This document shows, in pieces, positions 1-10,498 of a stretch of DNA of 64,000 bases. The number at the start of each line of letters is the position of its first letter. The first letter of the stretch is position 1. The DNA comes from Aurelia coerulea (taxonomy: Eukaryota; Cnidaria; Scyphozoa; Semaeostomeae; Ulmaridae). Both the position numbers and the translations under genes were made by a program. The DNA lies in assembly GCA_039566865.1 (NCBI GenBank), contig CM076943.1, forward strand, positions 17,787,501 to 17,851,500, read 5' to 3'. Under the pieces are notes generated by a model that was not told the DNA's origin, did not search any database, and was given only the letters and a program-made list of their open reading frames with translations.

Positions 1-115
1 TTTCAGGTAGAGTATTAAGCTCTTTAAGTATTCTATTTTTGTAATGCTGCTTGATTTTAATTCCATTTGTAAATCATATTCGTCTCTGTCATTTTTACTT
101 TTTCCCATATTTGAG

Positions 116-411
116 CATGGGTAGTTAGACACTGCTGGTGTGCTTCTATGGAGGAGCGCTGGATATATGTATCTGCGGGGGAAATTTTTTTACAGTACTG
201 CGGAGGAGATATCAAAAGAACAAAAATATTCGCTTCCGATATCTCCTCCGCAGTACTATAAAAATTTTCCCCGCAGATATCTCCTCCGCAGTACTATACA
301 AATATCCCCCGCAGATATCTCCTCCGCAGTACTATAAAAAATTTCCCCAGCAGATACATATTATCCAGCTCTTCTCCATAGAAGCACACCAGCAGTGTCT
401 AACTACCCATG
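116..411. mobile_element. Foldback MITE, family B copy 1
   Basis: The ends are inverted repeats beginning CATGGGTAGTTAGACACTGC, with arms of about 100 bp that include TATGGAGGAGCGCTGGATA-like and CCGCAGTACT segments. The element is flanked by a perfect 7-bp direct repeat ATTTGAG (109-115 and 412-418), which I read as a target site duplication. The right arm carries three tandem 37-38-bp modules starting GATATCTCCTCCGCAGTACT (at 239, 276 and 314), against one in the left arm. Short ORFs inside it are by-products of the repeat. The superfamily is unassigned. A second copy lies at 29452-29712. Confidence 0.8.
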
Positions 412-920
412 ATTTGAGATCCAAAAGATCATATTGACTTTCCTCCATCAAATTCAGAATCTATGGTGCTTATTTCAAAGCTTTATTTTTCTCGTACAGC
501 CTCTCATAAAACATAAGCATGCACTATTAGTAACAAAAGTGACAATGCTCTGTCTGGAATGATGGCAAATTACATAAAGTTGCCTTCGAATAATTCAATT
601 GAAAGAATGGGACAAACACTTTCTACACGATCAATATTAAACCTTGGCAAAGACTCGACACCTCTGCTCCTTTTCTGGTAGCTGCACTAGCCACGTGTAA
701 CCATGGCAACAGGTAGCCTCACTCCACAAGGACCCTCAACTAACGTTCAGCTAATTGAATTGAAGTTGTTGTTGTTGAGGGTCTCGTTTCCCTGGAGCTA
801 TATTTAGGACAAAAATCTCGATCGGGGACAAATTTTTGTTACCCTTGTGAGCGTATCAGAATATGGCTTAGAGAAACGCGTTTTGTAATAATGGCTTGAG
901 GAAACATTTATACAGATAGC
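412..920. other. Intergenic, no recognisable feature
   Basis: This is AT-rich sequence with no coding signal, RNA gene or repeat that I recognise. Confidence 0.5.
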
Positions 921-922
921 TA

Positions 923-1534
923 CCGGGTGTCCCAAAAAAATGTATACGGATTTGGTTGAGTCTAGCGCTGTGAATTTAGCTTTAATTAATGGCTAAACAC
1001 TCTCAAAATGTTCCTCGGTAGTTAACTTGAACATAGATACCTCGTTTGATGGTATTGGTGGTTTGAGAACAGAAATATCAATCTTGAAAGCTCAAATTTG
1101 CCTCTTCCTGCGAACCAGAGGTTTAGCCTTTTGGCCTTTACGCCCTACGACTTCTTAAGGTACAGAGTATTAATTAAAAATAGCCTTGATAAAATTTGAA
1201 CAATATTAGATCTTGTGTATTTCTGTTTTCCAGAAGTTACCCCCCAGTTACCCATCGGGAAGTTTCTTAATTTTTCATTAATTTCAGTTCTAAATTTCGA
1301 TGTGCTTCAGGAATTTGCTTGGGCCAAAATACTGAAGCTCTGGCTTGCAAGTGGATGCGGATTTGAGCTTTCAAGATTGATTTCTCTGCTCTCAAAGCAC
1401 CAATACCAAAACAAGAGGAATCTATGTTCAAGTTATCTATCGAGGAACATTTTGAGATTGATTAGCCATTGATTAAAGCTAAATTCATATCGCTGGAGTC
1501 AACAAAATCTGCATACATTTTTTGGGACACCCGG
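923..1534. mobile_element. Mariner-like foldback MITE, family A copy 1
   Basis: The terminal inverted repeats are CCGGGTGTCCCAAAAAAA, flanked on both sides by TA (921-922 and 1535-1536), as expected for Tc1/mariner-type insertion. Inside the termini, long diverged arms pair; for example the stretch around 1060-1105 (ATCAATCTTGAAAGCTCAAA) is complementary to 1365-1420. No transposase is present, so any movement would need a source in trans. A small ORF at 1215-1472 is a by-product of the arm sequence. Related copies lie at 42592-43377 and 57149-58122. Confidence 0.8.
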
Positions 1535-1536
1535 TA

Positions 1537-2690
1537 GATTTTTGGTACAGCAGTTATGGAAAACTGCTTTTTGTGGCGTTTTAGGCTGGGTGGTTTTGAT
1601 AAAAAATAGCAGGTGGCTTGGTCCAATGGTATAGGGCATATGAAATCAGTACGAGGCTAATCCGTTTTTGCAAGTGTGGGTCGTAGTTGTAGCGGTATCA
1701 GTTAAGTCAAAATGTGAAACTACGATATGTATTGAGTCTAGGTACCAGGATCATCTTTATAACAACGAAGTACGTTCTGCAAACACTCACGTAGGTGGTA
1801 TATTATCGATTACTCTCAGAATGTTGCCAAATTTTTGGCTTTAATTACAGTCTCTTGCAGCAGGAAGCTTTCTAATCCAAGGAGAAAATGTTTTGTTGTC
1901 TTCAGATGTTCATATAACATTTACAGGTGAGTGGAAATCCGGATCAAAATGTTTGGCTAAGCAGCAGATCAAGGGTTTAAACATCCCTGGGTCAACCAAC
2001 TCTGGATGGAAAGCAAGCATTGATGAAGTCTAGGGGGAAGTATTTCTTTGGCTCAAATCTTGAAAAAGTTGAATGTAAAATTCTGTCCCATTTTTATTTG
2101 AATCTAATAACTTGAAAGGAACATAGCGTACATTGGTGTACTATGGACATTTTTCAAAGTTTGATCACTTTAAAATGGCGGCATCTATCATATTTGAGGC
2201 TGTGACGTCATTAAATTTCTAAATCCTAAACCAGAAGAGCGCCAGATTTCTGCTTGCAGCCATATCATAGACCTTCATGAACTATGGCTTTCTTGAAGAT
2301 TGCATAATTTTTACTCTTTTGATTTACGATTTGATTTTCTATCAGTTCTTTGAAAAAAATTTAACCACTGCCATTCTGAAGAAATCAAGATGCTAAAAAT
2401 TGTCCAAGGCAGAATAAGAGCAAAGAACCTCAAGCTCCTTTCTAACCATTCAATTTAATAAAAAATGTAATAGAACCACACCCACATTTCTAAACATTTG
2501 AAAGATTTGAGCCATATGCTTTTCTTCACTGGGAGAGTGAAAATACTTGCATCTTTTTGAAAATCAACAAAATTTGATTATTTTAACGATCTTCAACCGA
2601 TTTTAACGATATTTTACCGATTTTCTGTCTTTTGCGTCAAGGACACAAATCAGATTTAATACCGGGTGGCCCAAAACAACTCGAAACTCG
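1537..2690. other. Intergenic, mostly unrecognised
   Basis: No gene was recognised. At 2660-2675 there is an isolated ACCGGGTGGCCCAAAA end resembling family A termini, with no partner end nearby. It is probably a relic or a solo end. Confidence 0.45.
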
Positions 2691-2760
2691 ATTATCAAAC
2701 CTTTAGCGACTTTTCTTTTGGGAAAAGGACGGGAAAAGGAGGGGAAGAGGAAAAGGAAAA

Positions 2761-2912
2761 GGAGAGCGAGACTTGTGAACTACGCGTTCCGAAAATGAGG
2801 TTCAGAATTTATATGCTCAATTTTGATTGGCTCTGCCGCTAACATGAAAGAAAGCCAATCAGACAATGGAGTCTCGTTTTCAAAACGCGTAGTTCACAAA
2901 TCTCGCTCTCCT
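2761..2912. repeat. Inverted repeat (foldback element)
   Basis: GGAGAGCGAGACTTGTGAAC at 2761 is mirrored by the complement ending at 2912, with the shared core ACTACGCGTT / AACGCGTAGT. Purine-rich GGAAAAGGA runs before it and pyrimidine-rich runs after it extend the symmetry outward. The loop contains GATTGGCTCT and AGCCAATCAG, which also pair. It is a compact hairpin-forming element of unknown family. Confidence 0.65.
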
Positions 2913-3051
2913 TCCCATTTCCTCCCTTTTCTTCTTCTTCTTCTCCCCTTTCCGTTTGTTTGTTGATCAAGAGCGAGACTTGGAGCAAGGAACAAGTCCA
3001 AATGAAAATAAATTAGTACTGATCCATTCTTATCTCAAAAAGTGAAAACAG

Positions 3052-3900
3052 ACTATGAACAGTTCCTTTCAACATATTGTTTCAGGGGTACCACAAGGAT
3101 CAGTGCTAGGGCCTATTATCTTTAATTTTCATATAAATGATATGATATTTTTCATGAAGCAAGCGACTATGTACAACTATGCTGATGATAATAAGCTAGC
3201 TTTCTTTTCTGAGTCATTGCCGGGTATTGTCAAGGTTTTGGAAAAGGAAGCAGGCAGCGCCCTTTCTTGGCTTGATAGGAATAAAATGATTGCTACCCCT
3301 GAGAAATTTCATGCACTCTTCGTCAAAAAAGATCAAACAAATACTTCTAGAATAAATTTGACTTTCTGGGACAATCTATCAAGTCTGCAGCGACTGTAAA
3401 ACTCCTAGGTGTAACACTGGATTACAAACTACGTCTATCAAACATTTGCAAGAAAGCTGAATCTTAGTCCAGAGTTTTGTATACTCCAACTTTAGCTACT
3501 GTCCTTTGGTTTGGTATTTTTCGTCATTCAAATCGTCACAGAAAATCTAAAAGATACAAGAACGCTCACTGAGATATCTGCATAATGATCATGTAAGCTC
3601 CTACAAGGGCTTACTTTTCAAATCAAACAGATGCACAATGCTGCTGGGTGCTCGTCAAAAGACACTTTGTATTGAGACTTCCAAAACATTAAAAAAGCTG
3701 AATCGAGAATTCATGAATGATAAAATTAGTTCTAGAACTTCAAATTATTCGTTGCGAGATCCAAACAATTTGAATCATTTTCGGCCAAATGAAGTAACCT
3801 TTGGTTCCAATAGCCTTAGAGCCATGGGACCTCAGATATGGAATGGTTTGCCAAATTAATTAAAATCAGCCGAGAACTAAAACAGTTTCAAGACCATGAT
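3052..3900 (+). pseudogene. Non-LTR retrotransposon (LINE) reverse transcriptase remnant
   Basis: The translated segment 3055-3399 contains SGVPQGSVLGPIIFNFHIND followed by NYADDNKLAF. These are the conserved RT palm motifs, including the YADD catalytic box. After a frame break near 3400 a second segment (3638-3859) encodes a LINE C-terminal region with NHFRPNEVTFGSNSLRAMGP and QIWNGLP. The fingers, the endonuclease and the middle of the protein are missing or scrambled. A close relative of the C-terminal piece lies at 59565-59922. It is a dead copy; the clade (Jockey/CR1-like) is only a guess. Confidence 0.85.
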
Positions 3901-3982
3901 CAAACAATGGGATGGCCCAAACTGTTAATGTAACGCATGTCAATTCTATATATGACTTGAATATATAACTTACCTATTAATT

Positions 3983-4002
3983 GCCCCGCACCGAAGTGGG
4001 GC
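3983..4002 (+). repeat. Hairpin at the 3' end of the LINE remnant
   Basis: GCCCCGCACCGAAGTGGGGC forms a 7-bp stem around ACCGAA. The near-identical GCCCCACACCGAAGTGGGGC recurs at 23457-23476. This suggests a structured 3' tail shared by a repeat family. Confidence 0.55.
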
Positions 4003-4532
4003 TTGGTACTACTCCATGCGTAGATAATATACGGGGAGAGCATCTCAATATTTTCACTTTTCCTGTTTTACTTTCATCTTTCTGGTTAAACCGGTTTTTG
4101 ATCTAACTGGAAAAGAGGCTGCAAGTGATCACGGTGTTGCCAAATGGCGGATAGCGGTAAGCAAACTGAAGTTGCTAGTATTTCGAATATGTGCAAATTG
4201 TCAGCAGAAAAGATAAGAAGAAATAGATGCGAGTTTTATTTTATTTCATTTGAAGCCAAATATCATGCTGATCATGAGGAGTGGTACTGGTGTTATGAGT
4301 TCAGAACGCCTCGGCATTTAGGCTAGGCCAACCAATACAACACATGCAAAATGTAAGAAAGTGATGATGATCAAACTTTAGGCCAAATCCGTGAAGCCCT
4401 ACAGGTGGGGGCGGGGCATTTTGTATCTATTAGTGCTAGTCTATTAATTGGTATGTTCCATTTAGATTAGTTGTACATTTGTAAATATGTATAGCTAGGG
4501 AAAAAATCGACCCAAAATGAATTGACAAGTAA
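4003..4532. other. Intergenic, nothing recognised
   Basis: A 60-codon ORF at 4144-4326 has no recognisable domain and no supporting splice or repeat context. It was not called as a gene. Confidence 0.4.
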
Positions 4533-4534
4533 AA

Positions 4535-5395
4535 GTTTTGTAACAACAGCATCAGTCTCTTTTGATTGACATGCCATTTCAAAGCAATTAGCAATAGTAG
4601 ATAAGAGGACTTCTCTCAAGCAACAAATCAAAATGAACGAAACCGCACAAGATGCCGTGAAACAAGGATGGCTAACTGTCGTATTGTACATGCAAAAAAG
4701 TGTAAGTAATGTGCATAGGTCAAAAGAAAGAGGTTAGAGCTAAACATGCGTGTCATTAATCTTATACATCTAATTTAGAAGCACAACAGTTGGCACAACA
4801 ACTCTTGCATGTTTTGAATGTATATGACGCATCGGATTAGCTTCCGAATTTCTGAATTTGATAAATAAACTCCATCAGTCAAAAATTTTTAGATTTACCG
4901 ATTTCTTTTGATAAAAACTGATGAATTCTCTTAGACTTTATTTGGTTGGTAATTCTAAATCTACCAAATTCTGAAAACAGTAGACTTCACAGAGGGGGAA
5001 ATAAATTTCCCAATCAAGAACAAAATCCTGAAACGGTAGGTTTCAGATTCGACACCAAGGTGTAATAGTGAAAACAAGAATCTCCCTGAAGTGTGAAAAT
5101 TCTGCCATATGGAGCAGAGGGTACAGGCCTTCCAAACCTACCAAACCTACCGGTTAGAGAATTTCGGGGCCAATTAAACACAAATTTCGAGACTGCCAAG
5201 TCTACCGACCTCAGAATTGGTAACAATTAAACACACCCTTAAAGACCCATTTTCTCTTGCACAAGGAGACAGCTAGCCACACTGGTTCCACGGCATCCTT
5301 TGCAGATTCGTTTGTCTCATAGTTTCCGTCTGTCTACAACCGCTAATCGCTTTGAAATGGCGTGTCAATCAAAACAATTGATGCTATTGTCAAAA
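4535..5395. mobile_element. Foldback element, family D copy 1
   Basis: The left end (TTTTGTAACAACAGCATCAG, then TTTTGATTGACATGCCATTT and AGCAATTAGCA) is mirrored at the right end (CGCTTTGAAATGGCGTGTCA, then ATTGATGCTATTGTCAAAA). Further inward, arms containing CTTCTCTCAAGCAACAAATC and GATGCCGTGAAACAAGGATG pair with the stretch 5260-5330. There is no transposase. Related material is at 5553-6240, 10080-10130, 14745-15925 and 62580-62740, so this is a locally abundant family. Confidence 0.7.
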
Positions 5396-5552
5396 TCAGC
5401 CCTTTTGGACCAATGAGCTTTGAGGGAGCTTCCGTAGCTTGGGTACTTGACGAAATATACGAGTTGGAAGAAATTCAGATGCTTTTGACCCGAATATTTT
5501 GTCAGGTGTCCAAGCTAAATAAGTTTCCTCAATGCTTATTGGTCCGGTAAGG

Positions 5553-6240
5553 GGGTGTTTTGTAGCAGTAGCCTCAGTCTCAGTCTCGTTTGGTTGCCAT
5601 GCCATTTCAAAGAAATTAGCAATATAGACGATTACGCTAAAGATGGCGGCGAAGAACTTTTTACCAAGATGCATTGCGTTCGAATAACGAATATTTAACG
5701 ATTCAAAAGGAATTCAATTAAAGAACGCGGTGCATCTTGGTAAAAAGTTCCTTGCCGCCATCTTTAGCGTAATCGTCTATTGTAGACAAAAAGGATTCTC
5801 TCAAGAAACAAATCAAACCAACCGAAGCCGCACAAGATGCCGTGAAACAAGTATGGCTAACTGTCTGATTATGCATGCAAGAAAGTAATGTTAAAACAAG
5901 TCATTTGCATAGGCCACGAGAAGGAGGTTAGAGCTAAACTTGCGCGTAATTGATCTTATATATCAGATTCAGAAGCATAACAGAAGGACTACAATTCTCA
6001 CATATTTTAAGTGTTAATCAAGCATCTAATTGGCTTCTGAATTAGATGAATAGACTCCGTCAGGCAGATGTTTAGATTCGTCCTTCTACTTTGACAAAAA
6101 CTCATGACTTTACTTAAATCCATTTTGCTTGCACAAGTAGACACTTAGCCACACTGGTTTCAGGATAACTATTGCAGCTTTGTTTGTTTTGATTTGTTGC
6201 TTGAGATAATTCCCTTTGTTTACCGGATGAGTTAAACTTA
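5553..6240. mobile_element. Foldback element, family D copy 2 (interrupted)
   Basis: The left arm starts near GTTTTGTAGCAGTAGCCTCAG and contains the family segment TTGCCATGCCATTTCAAAG. After the nested insertion at 5627-5777 the family D arm resumes with GGATTCTCTCAAGAAACAAA and GATGCCGTGAAACAAG. The opposite arm is seen around 6120-6210 (TTTCAGGATAACTATTGCAG). The right terminus is degraded. Confidence 0.6.
5627..5777. mobile_element. Nested short foldback MITE
   Basis: This is an almost perfect hairpin: GACGATTACGCTAAAGATGG at the left end and its complement at the right end, then TTTTTACCAAGATGCA against TGCATCTTGGTAAAAA. TA flanks both sides (5625-5626 and 5778-5779). It interrupts family D copy 2, so it inserted later. 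The internal ATGGCGGC motifs belong to the arms. Confidence 0.8.
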
Positions 6241-6517
6241 ATCTCCGTTTGGAAGGCCATTGCTCCCTGAATATCAAAGCAATTATATTCAAAACTGTCT
6301 TGCTAAATATGTTCAATTAGGTTCAGTAACTTACCCGGCGTTAATCACCCATTCCTTCCGGTGGATACAGGAGATTTTCTGCAGAAAGCCCCTTCCAAAA
6401 AACCTACAAAAACGAGTGAAAATAATGAGCACATTTTCCTTGGTTTTCCTTACTAAAAATGATGACACTCACATGTATTCATGTATTTTTTCCTCATTAA
6501 ACTATACTAGGCTTGCC

Positions 6518-6540
6518 GGTCGGCGCCTGCGGCGCCGACC
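6518..6540. repeat. GC-rich perfect hairpin
   Basis: GGTCGGCGCC, a 3-base loop TGC, and GGCGCCGACC form a perfect 10-bp stem within AT-rich DNA. It lies beside a segment (6250-6380) that is repeated in diverged form at 62340-62490, so it is probably part of a mobile repeat. Confidence 0.7.
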
Positions 6541-6782
6541 TGGCCCGCCGTCGTACTGAGTGATTGCTTGGGAAAGAATTTGTTGCTTCTAGACGTTGTT
6601 TTCTGTTATCACTTTATGTGACAAAAGTTTCGGCATAGGTTAATTCTACATTCTACAAAGCTGCTGTTCATAGTTGCGCAAGGGAGCATTTAACAAAATG
6701 AGTGTTTAACCCCAGGGCCGTCGAGAGAGAGGCCGGGCACCACGCCCTTTTATCCTTGGGCCACGCCCCCCTATGCACTGGT

Positions 6783-7309
6783 AAGACACTGCTTTTAGAT
6801 TTTTTAGAATCTCAGTGGGCCCGCAGGCCTGAAAACGTTCCTGAAAGAAAACTACAACAAAGAAAAAGACATACCTTATTTCTTGCTGGCCCACAGAGGC
6901 TCCAGGCCCCCTGGTAACTACCCTGGCTACTCCCCTCTCTGCTCTGAATATCCCCCTACTATACAGATGATGCCTCACCACACACATCATGGTATCCTCC
7001 CACTGTACTCCAGATGCCTCCCCACTGTACTGAACACCCCCGTCCCCCACTGTACTGAAGGCATCCCCAACTGAACTCCAGAAGCCTCCCCACTGTATTG
7101 AGCACCCCCGTCCCCCATTGCACTGAAGGTATCCCCCCACTGAACTCCGGATGCCTCCCCACTATACTGAATTTCCGCACTGTACTCAAACATACCTCCC
7201 CACTGTACTGAACATCCCCAACTGTACTGCACGACTCCCGGTGGGTGCAAAATTCAACAGTAAAAGGTCTACCACGCTCGTCCATACCATTCCATTGGAT
7301 ACCCTTTTA
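6783..7309. repeat. Local tandem duplication, unit 1
   Basis: About 525 bp beginning AAGACACTGCTTTTAGAT is repeated from 7407. It includes the shared CAGGCCTGAAAACGTTCC segment, a GC-rich part (CTTGCTGGCCCACAGAGGC) and a degenerate minisatellite of CACTGTACTGAACACCCC-type units (about 6960-7230). ORFs on the minus strand across this part (rich in V, Q, Y, S and G) come from that minisatellite and are not genes. Confidence 0.75.
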
Positions 7310-7406
7310 TAGCTCAATTGACTCTGTATGTTACGATTATTGTGGTAAATGTTTCCCGGTTTATGGGGTCATATTTTAAAAGTTTGCCCTGGTTACTGGT
7401 CCTAAT

Positions 7407-7873
7407 AAGACACTGCTTTTAGATATTTGTTAGAATCTCAGTGGGCCTGCAGGCCTGAAAACGTTCCTGAAAGAAAACTACAACAAAGAAAAATACATAC
7501 CTTATTTCTTGCTGGCCCACAGAGGCCCCGGGCCCCCTGGTAACTACCCTGGCTTCCTCCCTCTCTGTTCTGAATATCCCCCTACTATACTGATGATGCC
7601 TCACCACACACCACACACATCATGATATCCCCCAACTGTACTCCAGATGCCTCCCCACTGTACTGAACACCCCCATCCCCCACTGCACTCAAGGTATCCC
7701 CCACTGAACTCCGGATTCCTCCCCACTATACTGAATTGCCCCACTGTGCTCAAACATACCTCCCCACTGTACTGAACATCCCCAACTGTACTGCACACTC
7801 CCGGTGGGTGCAATTCAACAGTAAAAGGTACATCACGCTCGTCCGTACCATTCCATAGGATACCCTTTTCTCT
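7407..7873. repeat. Local tandem duplication, unit 2
   Basis: This is the second copy of the 6783-7309 unit, offset by about 624 bp. It has fewer CACTGTACTGAACACCCC-type repeats, and the same right end (ACCATTCCATNGGATACCCT, N being T or A). The intervening 7321-7400 segment (CTCTGTATGTTACGATTATT) recurs at 8257-8343. Confidence 0.75.
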
Positions 7874-10489
7874 GACATTCTAGTTGATGAAAAAACCCCT
7901 TATCACGGAAAATTTTGAAGGTAACCCCCCTTTAAAGGAGTATCACTGAGCCCTAAAGTAATCTGTACAGTACCAACACTGTTTCTAAGAGAAAGGTTTG
8001 GGATTTTGGCACTTTATTACGATTCACTTATACTGATATCTCTTCTCTTTGTTGGAAAACAGTAGAATTCCATAAAACTTGGGGTATGAAACTTGGGCCA
8101 GGTGAATTTTGACTTTTATTTTAGGGCCCCGAGTCCACCAGCCAGCATTTCACTGTTTTTGGGTTGGAATATTTTCTGAAGAGAAATACCCCGTTTTTCC
8201 TAAGATTCTACAAAAACTTTCATAAAAAGGAATACAGCTCTATAAATTCTCAATTTACTCTGTATGTTACGATTATTGTGGTAGATTTTTCCCGGTTTAT
8301 GGGGTCATATTTTAAAATTTTGCCCTGGTTACGGGTCCTAACTCTGAATTCTCAAAGACAAATATATACCAGACCCCCTATAGGAGTTACCCCATCGCCC
8401 TTTGCTTTCTAGCCCTCTCATCCCAAACAGAGGCTCTGAAATCACTTTCAGATTGTTCTTTCCAGCAATTGTTCTGGTTTGAAAAGTATTGACGTCAGAT
8501 ATGTGTCTGGAATGGAAGGGCAATTAGCGGTGTTGCCTTCCAATGAAGAAAGTACAAATAGAATTGTAATGTAATGTTTAATGTGTTGTTGTCCAATTTC
8601 AATGACCTCTGAAAACAGAATAGCTTGTATACATTAGGCCTCTCGATTCAGATCACCCATCCTGTTCAGCCGAGGATAGTTCGGAAGAGTGATAGCACCC
8701 CTCAACTCGTTTCACGTTTTTAATCGGGCAAAGGGCGTCGTGCAAATCGCTGCTTTCTTTGTAAAACTGCCTTGTAAAATAGCAGATAAGTCCTGGTCAT
8801 TGATCATAAAAGCATAGAAAGACAGCAGGTAAAAATAAAACTTACGGAGACTCCTAAAATAAGACTGCAGGAAATCACAAGAGTCGACAGGAGTCTGAAA
8901 AACTCCCATAGCTAAACTTTATTTCAATTTGGCCCAAGACCTGGCCCCTGTCTTCTTTGAAGGATTTTCTTCAGCTTCAATTTCTGCACATGTGGTTTCT
9001 GTCAAAAACAGAATGCACGCATTTGTTGCGGATCCCTTACTCCCAGTTATCGGCCAATATTTCACACCATTTTACTCTTCCTTCCCTCTTCTCATTTCAT
9101 GAAGGCCTATTCTTTAATAAGAGACTTAGCCAATCTAGGTTTAGTGGCCATTTGCTGCCAAAAGCTGGTCGAGAGTATCGTAAATGTTAATCCTCTCAAG
9201 GAACAATTCAAGTACTATTTTAATCTAAAAACTATCAACAGTTTGAAAGCAATTTTCCATGCTGCACAACAATGTCAAAACCTTTTTGCGCGACATCTCA
9301 GATGGTAGTTGAAAACATAAAAGGGGATGTTTCTCTTGAGAGAAGGGGGAGTCCCCGAGAAAGGGCTAAAAAGGCATCTAAAAATTAGAAAATGTTGCAA
9401 TTGTGGCACCCTGGAGCGCCAACCCCTCTCCTAATAACTCATATTTTGAGGTAGAAACCCCTTAAATATAGCAAGGCTGTCAAAAGACAACATTTAGCAA
9501 ATAAACTGGGGGAAATGGCCTTTGAAGGGTAGGAAATGTGCAATTTCCACTCGACCCCCCTCCAGCACCTACAAAATCCCCGGACCTGAATCCCTCTCCA
9601 AATGGGTCCCAATGCATATCGAGCGAATAGAGATTCCATTGGGATTTTTAAAAAATCAGAAAACCCCTCAATGGGGTTTTGAAGGACACCCATTTTTTGA
9701 CGTCATGAGCAGCGCGAGAACAATCGAATGACAAAGGACTTCGAGCTCAACACAAAGGGAAACAAAGGGCTTGGCAAGCCGAAAGTGGGGTGAGGAATTT
9801 GGCGAATAACCCCTCGACCAGAGTCTTGACTGGAAAAGGAGGACGTTTTGAGGAGGAACGGAATGTTGGGCGACGTTTTCACCTGCGGTTTGACTTCGCC
9901 CATGTTGCGGTTCTGCCAATCGAACTGTCTAGACAATGAGAACGTTGGCGAGAGGGACAAAGGGAATGACGCCACATCCGACTGCAACGAATATGTATAT
10001 AGATTTTTGCTGATATCATTGTCTTGATATCCAGGGAGCCGTGACCTTTCAAACGGAGATTCTTTTTAATGATTCAACCGGTACAATCGCTAATTGCTTT
10101 GAAATGGAGTGGCAATCAAAAGAGACCTAGCCCAGATTTACAAAAGCTGCCCTTTTCCAACCAATGAGCTTCGAGGAAACTTTCGTAACTTTGATACCTG
10201 AGAAAATATACGACTTTGAAGAAATTTAAATGCTTCTTATGATCACCCCCGTAAGGCACGTACACCAATGAATTATTCGAGGAGTAATGAATAATACTGA
10301 TTTAGTCTCTGTTATTTTCAGACATCATAGAGAGACGTCTGCCATTCATTATTCTAAAAAATCTAAAAACTTTCGACGCCAATAAGAAATATAAACTCTT
10401 TAGTCTCGAAAGATACTGTAAATCGTTATTCATGAATCTAAGGATTAACTAAAATCTGACAAACTCTCGATTGTAAGATAAGGAAATCC
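7874..10489. other. Intergenic repeat-derived sequence without genes
   Basis: It contains the 8257-8343 copy of a segment also found at 7321-7400, and a GC-richer block at 9690-9990 with a TGACGTCA site at 9697-9706 and 80-90-codon minus-strand ORFs of biased composition. Near 10085-10125 there is a fragment of the family D end (GCTTTGAAATGGAGTGGCAA). No protein domain was recognised. Confidence 0.45.
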
Positions 10490-10498
10490 TTTCAAATC

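Noticed and set aside
6706..7813. ORFs rich in V, Q, Y, S, G and W on the minus strand
   Set aside because: They come from a CACTGTACTGAACACCCC-type minisatellite inside a duplicated block.
9668..9987. Two overlapping 83-94-codon minus-strand ORFs in GC-richer DNA
   Set aside because: Biased S/P/F composition, no domain, and a likely repeat origin.
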